Origin: Anaerotignum lactatifermentans DSM 14214
GTDB lineage: Bacteria > Bacillota > Clostridia > Lachnospirales > Anaerotignaceae
NCBI RefSeq assembly: GCF_900142265.1
Contig: NZ_FRAH01000004.1
Span: 112,966 to 176,965, forward strand
Direction: 5' to 3'
DNA length: 64,000 bases
The notes beneath the pieces are model-generated. The model searched no databases, had not been told where the DNA came from, and saw only the letters and a list, made by a program, of their open reading frames with translations. Positions within the stretch are counted from its first letter, which is position 1. Every line of letters begins with the position of its first letter. This document shows, one piece after another, positions 24,039-32,199 of the stretch. A program made the position numbers and the translations under genes.

Positions 24039-25543
24039 TGTTCTTCATCTCCCTTTATATGGGTAATCTCATTTTTCATTACATCTTTTTTTGGGCTCTT
24101 TTCAAAGTTGTGTTTTCTTTCCATATCCGAAGCGTAATCTGTTTTTATATAAATTTCTGTTCTTATAGCCGTGTCTGCAACGCTCTTTGCCAACAAAAAA
24201 AGAGACTGGCCGCTTTTTTCCATATCTTTGGATAAACAGTCAATCTCTCTTTTCAAATCTTCAATACGCCTTGACAGGTGGCCTTTGTCTTTATAAACTT
24301 TATACTCTTTTTCTATAACGCAGAGTGTTTCTCTGTAAGATTTATTGCCTTCCATACACATAAGGTATACACTTAAATCGGCAATTCTCAAAACTCCGGC
24401 CTCAATTTGTTTTATATTATTGCCGCCGTTTTTAACAGAATCCTCAATTTTATATAGTGTCTTTTTAATTTGTGCCAAATAAAAATCCCTGCCGTATTTC
24501 TCAAAACATTTGTTCCTCCATTGGATATATGAGTTTTCGGCTTTTTCGTTTACTTTGATTAATAAACCTATTACTTTACTATAGGCGTCCTTTTTAGGAT
24601 GTGTTTTTGCCGGAATAGGGGATACACCGTTTTCCGTTTTCAGCTGTTCGTTCCAATCTTTATATACCGGATATAGCCTATTTATTTGTTCCGGCATATA
24701 TCCTCTTTCCAGAAGAGTATCCCTTATCTTTTCAGCCGCCTCTATTCCCGCTGGATCATAATCCAGACAAATATTTATTTCTTTAATCATTTTGTTTTCC
24801 TCCAAAAATCTGATTAAAGGCTTTGATGATAGTCCGTCAATGGATAAATAACTATTGTTCTGCCAGCTATCGCTGTTCAAAGTAACAAATGACATTAAAT
24901 CCACAGCGGCCTCAAACACAAAAAGTCTTTCACTGGAGCCTCTCCAGCAGAATCCGTAGTTGGAGTTGGAACCTGAAACAGTCATTTTAAAACCGGAGTT
25001 ATTGCTAACCGTTGCTTTTTCACTGGCTGATTTTGGGTTTCCATTATTGTCAGTTCCAACAAAGACGATATTACCATGCTTTTTCTCTTGGTAAAGTATA
25101 TTTTTTTCTATAAAAGCCTGAACGATTTTCTGATTAATAAACCTTGCCTTTGTAAGATACGCGAAAAGGCGCCGCATGTCCGGCTCCCTTTCAGGAAGCC
25201 TGAATGATTTATGTTCGTCCCTATCTGTTGTGTTATCAACAGCATTATTGTCTTTGTGCTCTATCGCGGGTGTTTCTCCATTCAAAAGCTCCTTTACCGC
25301 TTCTCGAAAATTCAAGCCGTAAAACTCCTGCATAAACTTTATGGTATATCCTCCCACCATGTTTTTGTGATCATACCAGCGGTTGCCTCTTATGGATATG
25401 CTGTCATGTTCGCCGGATGAGTCTCTGTAAATCAGAGTATACTCACTGCCAACACGTTTTAATTTCTCGCCTCGCATACCAAGATATACTTCAAGATTTA
25501 CGCTGTTAGCTTTCTCTATCTGTTCCTTCGTGTAAAGAGCCAC
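24023..25543 (-). CDS. DUF3991/TOPRIM primase-like protein
   Basis: The 506-aa protein has an N-terminal CHC2-like/DUF3991 region (residues 1-90, R-W-Y-D-H-K-N-M-V-G-G-Y). A TOPRIM-like domain follows near residues 185-290 (L-F-V-F-E-A-A-V-D-L-M-S, I-C-L-D-Y-D-P-A-G-I-E-A). The Glu and Asp-x-Asp metal-site residues are visible. Such proteins may prime the complementary strand after transfer. The C-terminal third is helical and charged. The start is GTG behind AGGAAGAAG. It overlaps the preceding cyclotransferase-like gene by 38 bp and the coupling-protein gene by 16 bp. Confidence 0.85.
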   Translation of the reverse strand: MALYTKEQIEKANSVNLEVYLGMRGEKLKRVGSEYTLIYRDSSGEHDSISIRGNRWYDHKNMVGGYTIKFMQEFYGLNFREAVKELLNGETPAIEHKDNNAVDNTTDRDEHKSFRLPEREPDMRRLFAYLTKARFINQKIVQAFIEKNILYQEKKHGNIVFVGTDNNGNPKSASEKATVSNNSGFKMTVSGSNSNYGFCWRGSSERLFVFEAAVDLMSFVTLNSDSWQNNSYLSIDGLSSKPLIRFLEENKMIKEINICLDYDPAGIEAAEKIRDTLLERGYMPEQINRLYPVYKDWNEQLKTENGVSPIPAKTHPKKDAYSKVIGLLIKVNEKAENSYIQWRNKCFEKYGRDFYLAQIKKTLYKIEDSVKNGGNNIKQIEAGVLRIADLSVYLMCMEGNKSYRETLCVIEKEYKVYKDKGHLSRRIEDLKREIDCLSKDMEKSGQSLFLLAKSVADTAIRTEIYIKTDYASDMERKHNFEKSPKKDVMKNEITHIKGDEEQCLTL

Positions 25544-25994
25544 TTTTGCTTCTTCCTTTCCTCAGATAGTCGGCGGCAAAATCAAGAGCGTTTTCAACAC
25601 AGGTCATGTCGAAGTTATGCTCACAGTAAGCCTCCATAATATTGTCCAAATACATATCATCCGGCATAGCTATAGGAGTCTCACCCATTACATATGTAAA
25701 GGCTGAAACTGTCAATTCACTGCTTGTAAGGTTAAAATATTTCTTCGTATAGATTTCTTCCGGATATATAATTTCCATATCATCTAAATCCTCATGACTA
25801 ATGTCCCAAACCACAACAGGAACAACATCGTTCTCATTTCCTTTTTCCAATGTAACAGCCGCCCTGCTGTAAAACTTTCTGAACACAAGCCGCCAGCCCT
25901 TTATGCCGCACTTTATTACAAGTTCCGCTGAAGGGCAAATGGTTTTTATTTTGTTTTCCATCATATATTCATCGTAGGTCAAAAATAAAGCCAT
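25506..25994 (-). CDS. degenerate gamma-glutamylcyclotransferase-like protein
   Basis: The 162-aa protein is a paralogue of the next gene upstream. Shared features are C-P-S-A-E-L, the K-G-W-R-L-V-F-R strand, V-V-P-V-V-V-W-D-I and the A-F-T-Y-V-M-G-E-T-P-I-A-M-P segment. The substrate-binding Y-G-S-N-L loop is replaced by L-T-Y-D-E-Y, and the catalytic D-R-Y-E-G is replaced by L-D-D-M-E-I-I-Y. It is therefore likely catalytically dead or altered. It is translated in the same operon as the intact enzyme. I chose the ATG at 25994 behind AAAGGTG. Confidence 0.72.
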   Translation of the reverse strand: MALFLTYDEYMMENKIKTICPSAELVIKCGIKGWRLVFRKFYSRAAVTLEKGNENDVVPVVVWDISHEDLDDMEIIYPEEIYTKKYFNLTSSELTVSAFTYVMGETPIAMPDDMYLDNIMEAYCEHNFDMTCVENALDFAADYLRKGRSKSGSLHEGTDRES

Positions 25995-26020
25995 GTTTAT
26001 CACACCTTTCCGCTTTATAA

Positions 26021-26485
26021 CTATAAATCCATTTCCATATTTTCCTCTTGATAGAGATTTTCTGACAGTGCCACAGCTTCCATTAAAATATTTGTGTCAA
26101 ATCCGGCTTCCTCATAGCCCTCCAAAATGGTGTTTAAATTGTAATCGCTTGGCATTCCAATGTCATAACCCTCGTTCATAACATAGGCCATAGCGGTTAA
26201 TGATTTTCCGTCAGCTTCTATTTTTATGCTTTCTTTTCGATAGAGATAGGGGAAGCCCTCATATCTGTCTAAAGCCTTCTCGTCAGACCTTTCTATTTTC
26301 CAGACCAACACAGGCACAACATTTCCCTTGCTTGGAACAATCGTAGCTACGGCTGATTCTTTTTTTCCTCTAAACTCAAGCCTGTAATCCTTGATTTCTC
26401 CCACAGTAAGTTTTCTTGCCGTTGGGCACCTCCAGCGCATCTGTTCCGTATTCAGGTTACTGCCATAGGCTATATAATATTTCAT
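26021..26485 (-). CDS. gamma-glutamylcyclotransferase (AIG2-like)
   Basis: The 154-aa protein begins M-K-Y-Y-I-A-Y-G-S-N-L, the signature of the AIG2/GGCT fold. It has the catalytic Glu in A-L-D-R-Y-E-G around residue 78. GGCT enzymes release 5-oxoproline from gamma-glutamyl amides. The start codon overlaps the stop of the amidoligase (ATGA), so the two are translationally coupled. Coupled amidoligase and cyclotransferase genes suggest formation and removal of a gamma-glutamyl or similar amide link. The protein ends in the acidic tail E-E-N-M-E-M-D-L shared in style with other ICE proteins. Confidence 0.85.
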   Translation of the reverse strand: MKYYIAYGSNLNTEQMRWRCPTARKLTVGEIKDYRLEFRGKKESAVATIVPSKGNVVPVLVWKIERSDEKALDRYEGFPYLYRKESIKIEADGKSLTAMAYVMNEGYDIGMPSDYNLNTILEGYEEAGFDTNILMEAVALSENLYQEENMEMDL

Positions 26486-27504
26486 AGGCTCATACCTCCA
26501 AAGTCCTGTTCTTCTGTTTCATTTTGCTCTGTTATTTCTTCCGCCTGGAATAACCGATCCGCTTCCAGCTTTCTTTCCAGAAACCTCTGTTTTTGTTTTT
26601 CTATCTGCGAAGGGTCTTTCCACGCTATATTTCCATCCAGGTGTTCTAAAAGATGCTTTCTGGCCGTTTTAAATTCATCTCCTATCATGCCGAGCCTTAA
26701 AAGCCATGTTCTGAATGTATATTTTTCATTTGCGGATACAGTTCTTTCATAACTGGCTTTCTTTTGCGTAAGGGCCTGACTGCATATAGCAAGGCTTAAC
26801 TGTATATAGGTTTTTACTTTACCTGCGTGAAGGGTGCTGTTAAACATCCTGAACTCAACCGTACCTTTCTGGAATACTGAGTGGAGATTTAAGGCGTGAT
26901 ACCGGCTTGAATGATAATGTTCAGAACTGCCGTCAATTCCCTGATACCAGATATTTTTAAGGGCTTCTTTCGTTTTTGGTTTTCTTTTGTTCAACTGTGC
27001 TAAGAACCTTTCTTCAACTTTTTTGCAGTAATGCTCTCGGGCTATGTCTACCTGAAGCACTTTATAAAGGATATCTTCCTTGCTTCTTATGATGTTGGTT
27101 AGATTTCTTAAGCTTACAGCGTCAAATTTTGAAGCGTCCACATGGATATGTATACCTGTGGATTCGTTTGTTACAGCTCCGGCTTTACGAAGACGCCGTA
27201 TCAGTTCCTGTATCAGCTCAATATCGCCGTACTCACATATAGGGCTTACCAGTTCCACTGAAAAATCTGTTGAAGCTGCAGTCAATTTGCCTTTTTTATT
27301 TTCGTATGTTTTAATGCTGCTGTCCCTTACAAGATTCCAATATCGCCGTTTACTGTCTTTTACACGATACTTGTTGTAAACACCACCGACATACTCAGCG
27401 GCTGTTCCAAAATAATCAGCTAAAACTGAAGCGGCTTTTTCTCTCGTGATACCAGTCATTTCTATCTCGATTCCAAAATTCTGTTCCCGAATCAGAAGCG
27501 TCAC
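26482..27504 (-). CDS. GS-fold amidoligase (Amidoligase_2 family)
   Basis: The 340-aa protein matches the glutamine-synthetase-like amidoligase family. It has the N-terminal metal-binding F-G-I-E-I-E-M-T-G, the T-G-I-H-I-H-V-D strand near residue 120 and the V-E-F-R-M-F-N-S-T strand near residue 215. These correspond to the conserved Glu, His and Arg residues of the active site. Such enzymes use ATP to form amide bonds between a carboxylate and an amine; the substrate is unknown. It is coupled to a cyclotransferase and followed upstream by a degenerate paralogue. The start is GTG. Confidence 0.85.
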   Translation of the reverse strand: MTLLIREQNFGIEIEMTGITREKAASVLADYFGTAAEYVGGVYNKYRVKDSKRRYWNLVRDSSIKTYENKKGKLTAASTDFSVELVSPICEYGDIELIQELIRRLRKAGAVTNESTGIHIHVDASKFDAVSLRNLTNIIRSKEDILYKVLQVDIAREHYCKKVEERFLAQLNKRKPKTKEALKNIWYQGIDGSSEHYHSSRYHALNLHSVFQKGTVEFRMFNSTLHAGKVKTYIQLSLAICSQALTQKKASYERTVSANEKYTFRTWLLRLGMIGDEFKTARKHLLEHLDGNIAWKDPSQIEKQKQRFLERKLEADRLFQAEEITEQNETEEQDFGGMSL

Positions 27505-27513
27505 CAGCTTTCC

Positions 27514-27541
27514 AAAATAAAAAAGAGCTTTATTAGCTCTC
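27514..27541 (-). terminator. terminator or attenuator between the two amidoligase genes
   Basis: AGAGCT, a five-base loop and AGCTCT are followed by TTTTTTATTTT on the minus strand. It lies directly after the degenerate paralogue and could lower expression of the genes beyond. Confidence 0.7.
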
Positions 27542-27542
27542 C

Positions 27543-28367
27543 TTACATACTTATATCATTTTCATCTGTCATCATTTGTTCTTCATTATTTACTTGATAA
27601 TTTTGAGTTTCCATACAGTTCACCTTATTCAGCCATGCTGAGTTCCCGGGAAGGGATTCAGTTAACAACTTTCTGGCAAATTTATATTCTTCTCCAACCA
27701 TACCGGCTCTTACAAGCCATGTACGCATAAGGAATTTCTCATTGGCGGAGAGATTTACTTTTTGACTAACGAGTTTTTGCCTTCGCGCATAATTATTTAT
27801 TACCTGTGCCATTTGTATATAGCTTAATAACTCCTGAGAATTTAGAGTGCTTTTAAAAATGGAGAACTCTGCCGTTCCTTCTTCATCTAACCGAGAACAG
27901 TCAGCTAACTTATTAAAATCTTTTCCAATAGCCTTTTGAAATAAAATTCCTTTGCTTTTATATAAGTTTGCTAAATTTGTTTTATATCGTTCTTTATGTT
28001 CCATTCCTGCAACGTCTAATATTACGGACATCTTTGTTGTATCATTTACCAGTGTGCCTCCGGTTTTCAGGTCTTTTGTCAGTTCTTCCATTGAAGCGAA
28101 ATCATTAGCGTAAAAAAACGGAGTAATTAACTTTATTTGATAAAGGTAATTTGCTCCCACAATTTTACTGTTTAATATTTTCTCTGCTTTAATATTGTCT
28201 GACGGCAGCAGATTCCATATTCGTCCGCGCCGGTCTTTAATCGTATAGCCACCGCTGTCAAAATTGTATTTATAATCGCTTTTGAAGGTTTCCGCCAGTA
28301 TTTCGGCTGCTCGCTTTCTGGTTATCCCCGTCATATCCATAGCTATGCTGTATCTTTTCCACCTCAT
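27543..28367 (-). CDS. degenerate amidoligase paralogue
   Basis: The 274-aa protein aligns with the active amidoligase along its length (M-T-G-I-T-R-K-R-A-A-E, G-R-I-W-N-L, F-K-S-T-L-N, L-S-A-N-E-K-F-L-M-R-T-W-L-V-R-A-G-M-V-G). However, its catalytic positions are lost: G-I-E-I-E becomes S-I-A-M-D, I-H-I-H-V-D becomes M-S-V-I-L-D, and E-F-R becomes E-F-S. It is intact as a reading frame with a good CAGGTG ribosome site, so it is not a decaying pseudogene. A structural or regulatory partner role is inferred. It ends N-D-I-S-M. Confidence 0.75.
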   Translation of the reverse strand: MRWKRYSIAMDMTGITRKRAAEILAETFKSDYKYNFDSGGYTIKDRRGRIWNLLPSDNIKAEKILNSKIVGANYLYQIKLITPFFYANDFASMEELTKDLKTGGTLVNDTTKMSVILDVAGMEHKERYKTNLANLYKSKGILFQKAIGKDFNKLADCSRLDEEGTAEFSIFKSTLNSQELLSYIQMAQVINNYARRQKLVSQKVNLSANEKFLMRTWLVRAGMVGEEYKFARKLLTESLPGNSAWLNKVNCMETQNYQVNNEEQMMTDENDISM

Positions 28368-28379
28368 ATCTTCACCTGC

Positions 28380-29741
28380 TTACATTTTCTGCCCGAGGGC
28401 TTCTTTCTTTTCCATGGTTTTTTGCAAAAGTTTTTTATCAGACAAGGTGATAACTTTGCTTTTTCTGTCATAGTCCTCTTGTATCATACGGCTGATATTC
28501 TTCAGCAAAAGCAAAAAATGCTTTCTGATTTGGATTTGAAAATTTTTCGCTTGTTCTTTCTGCACATATTTTGAATTCACTGTTTCGTTATTTTTTTCTT
28601 CCATATCCGCTGATATAACCTTATCCATCTCCGACAGCTCTAAGGCGGATTTTAAAACCATATTTTTGATATTGCGAAACTCAGATTCATCGGCAAGATT
28701 TCTTTTTGCTCTCGCGCTGTTTTGATATGTAGACAGAATATCATCTTTTAAATCAATCCAACTTTGGTATAAAGCGTCTACTTTTTTATCTTTGCTTATT
28801 TCACGGACAATTTCATCCACCAGAATTTTATTCTCTTTATCCAGCCTGCCATAGACTTTTTTATGCTTCGCTGTTTTCAGTCTTTTGGATAATTCCCAAA
28901 GCAGAATTTCAGCTTTCGGATTATCTGAGTTTTCCATTGCCATTGCCTGTTTCAGTTTCGCGTCAAAATATGCTTTCAGTTCATTTCTGACCTCATCTTT
29001 CTGCTCATAAATGTGATACAGCTCATCGCGGAAAATTTCAGCCGCGAATGAGCTCCTCAGATTCATGAAACTGCCTTTGCTCAAATATCCTTCTTTCGGA
29101 TTTTTTGAGTAGCACATAAGATGGATATGAGGATGATGTCCCTCATTATGGAAAGCGCCGTACCAAACAAAGCTTTTCAGCGGTATTCTCATAGCATCGG
29201 CAATCTCAGCGGATTTTTCTCTTACCAGCTCTCTCCATGCATTGGCGTTGTTGAATCCCAGCCGTTCCGCGTCCTCCCGCTTCAATGAAACAACAAACGT
29301 CCAGATATTTCCTTTGTGTTCCGAAGCTTCTTTGGAGACTTTCGCCAAATCTATTATCTGGTCAGAACCATTCCATAGAGCATGGTCTTGTTCATTCCTT
29401 TCCGCTCTCGGTCTTTTGGCAAGGTAACCAACATAGTTCTTTATGTTTTCGGAAACAGAGATTTGTTCCTCGGCTATTTTGCTTATCAGCTCGCTGGCGT
29501 TTTCTGTTGTTGGACTTTTTTTATAATCCTCATATTCCAAATGGCAGGAACTTTTTAGTTCTGGATTGTTTTTCAGTTCATTTTCAATCCATTTCTTTTG
29601 TTCTTCTGTGGCTTTCATTTCTGATTGAGTAGGGGAGAAAGTTTCAGCGTTTTCCCTTGTGGCAATGTAGTTGACATAGTTTTTTAACTGACGCGCGCTT
29701 TTCATTTTTAAATATCTTGGAACAAAAACAAGCCTTGGCAA
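28380..29741 (-). CDS. conjugative relaxase (MobP-type)
   Basis: The 453-aa relaxase nicks oriT and pilots the strand. Its histidine triad H-H-P-H-I-H-L-M is at about residues 205-212, after W-Y-G-A-F-H-N-E-G. The N-terminus carries repeated Y-V-N-Y-I-A-T-R-E and Y-V-G-Y-L-A-K-R-P motifs typical of the MobP3-like group. The C-terminal half is long, helical and basic. I prefer the TTG at 29741, which stands 5 bp after CGAGGTGA; a GTG at 29750 would overlap the ribosome site. The ribbon-helix-helix accessory gene lies just upstream. Confidence 0.9.
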   Translation of the reverse strand: MPRLVFVPRYLKMKSARQLKNYVNYIATRENAETFSPTQSEMKATEEQKKWIENELKNNPELKSSCHLEYEDYKKSPTTENASELISKIAEEQISVSENIKNYVGYLAKRPRAERNEQDHALWNGSDQIIDLAKVSKEASEHKGNIWTFVVSLKREDAERLGFNNANAWRELVREKSAEIADAMRIPLKSFVWYGAFHNEGHHPHIHLMCYSKNPKEGYLSKGSFMNLRSSFAAEIFRDELYHIYEQKDEVRNELKAYFDAKLKQAMAMENSDNPKAEILLWELSKRLKTAKHKKVYGRLDKENKILVDEIVREISKDKKVDALYQSWIDLKDDILSTYQNSARAKRNLADESEFRNIKNMVLKSALELSEMDKVISADMEEKNNETVNSKYVQKEQAKNFQIQIRKHFLLLLKNISRMIQEDYDRKSKVITLSDKKLLQKTMEKKEALGQKM

Positions 29742-29774
29742 TTTTATCACCTCGGTTCAATTTACATTTTTGTT

Positions 29775-30185
29775 TTACTCATCATCGCCTCTTTGATAGC
29801 GAACGGCGTCCTCCATTTTTATAATGCCGTTTATCTTTTTTACCTCGTTTACACAGCGGATATGAAGGCGCCGCATGGTTTCCTCATCCATGTCGTTAAT
29901 GGAAGCAAGCATTTGCTCCAGCTTTGCCATTTCAACAGCTATCTTAAAAAGGAGTCGGGCGATACGGTTTTCTGAGGTTTTTACAATGCCTGACATAGAT
30001 TCCAGGATAACGCTGGCTAAGAAATCTGTATGCGTTTGAGCGGAAACATATCCGGAATAAAACTCAATAGATCTTTCAATAAAATCATTTCTTACACCGC
30101 AGTCTGTGATACTCATACCTTCATTGCATTTTCTCAAGGTTTCATCGGATATGCGAATTGTTATTTTATTCTTCTTATCCTCCAT
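29775..30185 (-). CDS. ribbon-helix-helix relaxosome accessory protein
   Basis: The 136-aa protein starts with a ribbon-helix-helix fold (K-I-T-I-R-I-S-D-E-T-L-R-K-C ... R-N-D-F-I-E-R-S-I-E) and continues with a helical oligomerisation region. It is the expected oriT-binding partner of the relaxase, like MobC. AAGGAGTGA precedes the ATG at 30185. The candidate oriT lies immediately upstream. Confidence 0.82.
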   Translation of the reverse strand: MEDKKNKITIRISDETLRKCNEGMSITDCGVRNDFIERSIEFYSGYVSAQTHTDFLASVILESMSGIVKTSENRIARLLFKIAVEMAKLEQMLASINDMDEETMRRLHIRCVNEVKKINGIIKMEDAVRYQRGDDE

Positions 30186-30480
30186 TTTCCTATCACTCCT
30201 TTTTCTCTGCGAAATCACCTTAATGTCAGTTATGATGTCAGTTAAAATTAGCTGATAGCCCTGGTTTTTGTACGGTTTCTGACATAGCTCTTTTTAAAAA
30301 GACTTTCTATTTGATGTCAGCCTTCTATTTTTGATGTCAGCTCTTAGAGACAAAAAATCCCCGCACTGCGGGTGATTTGAGGAAACGCCAGCCCATTTGA
30401 TGGCTGGCTTTCACCTGCAATCTTTTTGGTAAATACTCTCCCTTTTTACTATACCTTCTTTTGTCTCTTAGCTAATGTTT
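30186..30480. other. oriT: candidate oriT region
   Basis: The gene-free stretch upstream of the accessory and relaxase genes holds four direct copies of a TGATGTCAG-type motif: AATGTCAG and GATGTCAG at about 30222-30241, and two TTGATGTCAG copies at about 30311-30341. It also holds two hairpins, CCCCGCACTGCGGG (30359-30372) and GCCAGC...GCTGGC (30387-30408). Repeats plus hairpins beside a relaxase are the usual layout of an origin of transfer. The nick site cannot be identified by eye. Confidence 0.6.
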
Positions 30481-30584
30481 TCATTTCTCACAAAAGGTCC
30501 AAATTTCTTCTAATTTCTCTTACCTTTTTAACCGCCTTATAAGTTTATAAAAGCGGCATACAAAGGCATACAGGGCGCAAAAAA

Positions 30585-30610
30585 GGCGGACACTGCTGTC
30601 CGCCAATATA
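30585..30610 (-). terminator. terminator after HipA-like gene
   Basis: GGCGGACA, a short loop and TGTCCGCC are followed by TTTTTTG on the minus strand. Confidence 0.8.
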
Positions 30611-30645
30611 TCCAATTCAATTTTTACCTTTGTGTATTAAGGCTT

Positions 30646-31806
30646 TTATATGTCTCCGTTTTGTTTCATTACAATTTTGTCTAACAACTCTATACGCCGG
30701 CGAACCGCGCCACATAAAACTTTCCTTCGTTCATCGCTGATATATGCTGATTCCGAGAGAATGTCATTTATCTCTTCACCAATTCCTTTAAGCTTATCCG
30801 CATTAACCCAGGAAAAATCCGTTACAAGCTGTATTTGTTCCCCGTGGGTTTTTCTAAAAGGCTTTGATGGAAGGGAAGGGGAAAGAGGTTTTATCAAGCT
30901 TTCCTGTGTGTTGTACCACAGAGATGTTCCGCAGTCAAAAACCGGAGCGCAGCCTACCCATTCCAATGTAACAGCGTTCCTTATGAGACCGAAGTTATTG
31001 AAATGTCTGTCCTCATTTCCAATAATAAAATCCAGAACAAGCATTTTCTCAATCTGTTTTCGTATATCCTGCACACACAAGCTCTCACACAGTTTTATAT
31101 AAAACTCGTACTCTGAAAGGTTATTCGGCTTTTTTTCTATTCTCATGATATGGTAAGCCGACACCAATTCAGTCTCAGAATTAATAAAGTCATCGCATAC
31201 AGAAAACGGTTTGTCATTTTCCCATATAATTTTATACTCCACATGATAAATGCCGAGCCTGTCCGCTATTTTTGACGCGATCGCCTCGCACAGCGGTTCC
31301 TGCTGATAGGGATTGCTCCCGCCCTTTATCAAAACACGCTTTCCGTCAGCGATTTTCCATTTTTTAATAAGCTGGCCATCCGATGTATTGTCAGGCGACA
31401 CAAGGCTCATGCTTTCGGAAACTCCGCCGTATCCAAACAGCAGATTTCCCACATCCTCGGAAAAATTATGCTCAAAAAAGTTAATATCAGACCATGAAAG
31501 ACTGGAGTCCTTTGGCGACACCCAATACTGATCCGAGAGACTAAGACCGTAACACTTCACAAGCAGTTCCTGCGGCACAGACATATTCAAGGCGTCAAGG
31601 GCTTCCCTCAGTCCAGAACGGCTGGCCGGTATAGAGCGTTTCGCCCACCATCGGGCAAGGGAATTTTTATCAGCAGTATTTTTTACCGCCGTGCCAACGG
31701 GCAGGTGCTCAGGAGCGTATACCTCATGTATGTTTATTATATTGGAAAGCTCGTCAAGCTCTATTTCAGCCACAGCCTTCTCTCGGTGCATCAAAATATA
31801 TCTCAT
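30646..31806 (-). CDS. HipA-like kinase
   Basis: The 386-aa protein has the HipA/CtkA-type kinase core. A nucleotide-binding region K-R-V-L-I-K-G-G is near residue 160. The catalytic loop is D-F-I-I-G-N-E-D-R-H-F-N-N-F-G near residue 263, and the metal-binding D-C-G-T-S-L-W is near 295. HipA kinases phosphorylate translation factors such as aminoacyl-tRNA synthetases and cause growth arrest. No HipB-like antitoxin gene is adjacent. The gene is flanked by its own terminator and stands between oriT and the transfer operon. The ATG at 31806 follows GGAGG. Confidence 0.82.
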   Translation of the reverse strand: MRYILMHREKAVAEIELDELSNIINIHEVYAPEHLPVGTAVKNTADKNSLARWWAKRSIPASRSGLREALDALNMSVPQELLVKCYGLSLSDQYWVSPKDSSLSWSDINFFEHNFSEDVGNLLFGYGGVSESMSLVSPDNTSDGQLIKKWKIADGKRVLIKGGSNPYQQEPLCEAIASKIADRLGIYHVEYKIIWENDKPFSVCDDFINSETELVSAYHIMRIEKKPNNLSEYEFYIKLCESLCVQDIRKQIEKMLVLDFIIGNEDRHFNNFGLIRNAVTLEWVGCAPVFDCGTSLWYNTQESLIKPLSPSLPSKPFRKTHGEQIQLVTDFSWVNADKLKGIGEEINDILSESAYISDERRKVLCGAVRRRIELLDKIVMKQNGDI

Positions 31807-31916
31807 AGGACTCACTTCCTCCACAGTTCTGAATTATAAGAATATGTAATCAACAGCATATGGTTTTTCCATTTTTTCTATAACTATTGTATCTATTCTT
31901 CCCGCACAAGTCAATT

Positions 31917-32180
31917 TTAAGACGGGTTATGGAGCATGTTATCAACACTTGTTTCAGCACTTTTGCTTTTGGCTGTCTTATTTCTGTCCTTCTTTTCTTC
32001 TTGAACGGCGTCCTTTTCCTCGATAAACTCTCTTACATCTGATGGCACCAGCTTTCTATACAGCCTGTCGGCGGTATCCAGCAGTTCCGCTTCAACAGAG
32101 ACTTCCTTTTTTCTGGCGTATCTTAACAGCGCGTTATATTTATCCGTATCAAATTTAATCTGTATTACCGACTGCTTCAT
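31917..32180 (-). CDS. DUF6103-like small protein
   Basis: The 87-aa protein begins M-K-Q-S-V-I-Q-I-K-F-D-T-D-K-Y-N-A-L, typical of a short helical family found in Firmicutes ICEs that I recall as DUF6103. The C-terminal half is highly charged. The function is unknown; the start may be a ribbon-helix-helix strand. GGGAGG precedes the ATG. Confidence 0.65.
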   Translation of the reverse strand: MKQSVIQIKFDTDKYNALLRYARKKEVSVEAELLDTADRLYRKLVPSDVREFIEEKDAVQEEKKDRNKTAKSKSAETSVDNMLHNPS

Positions 32181-32199
32181 ATCTTTCCCTCCCTGAAAA

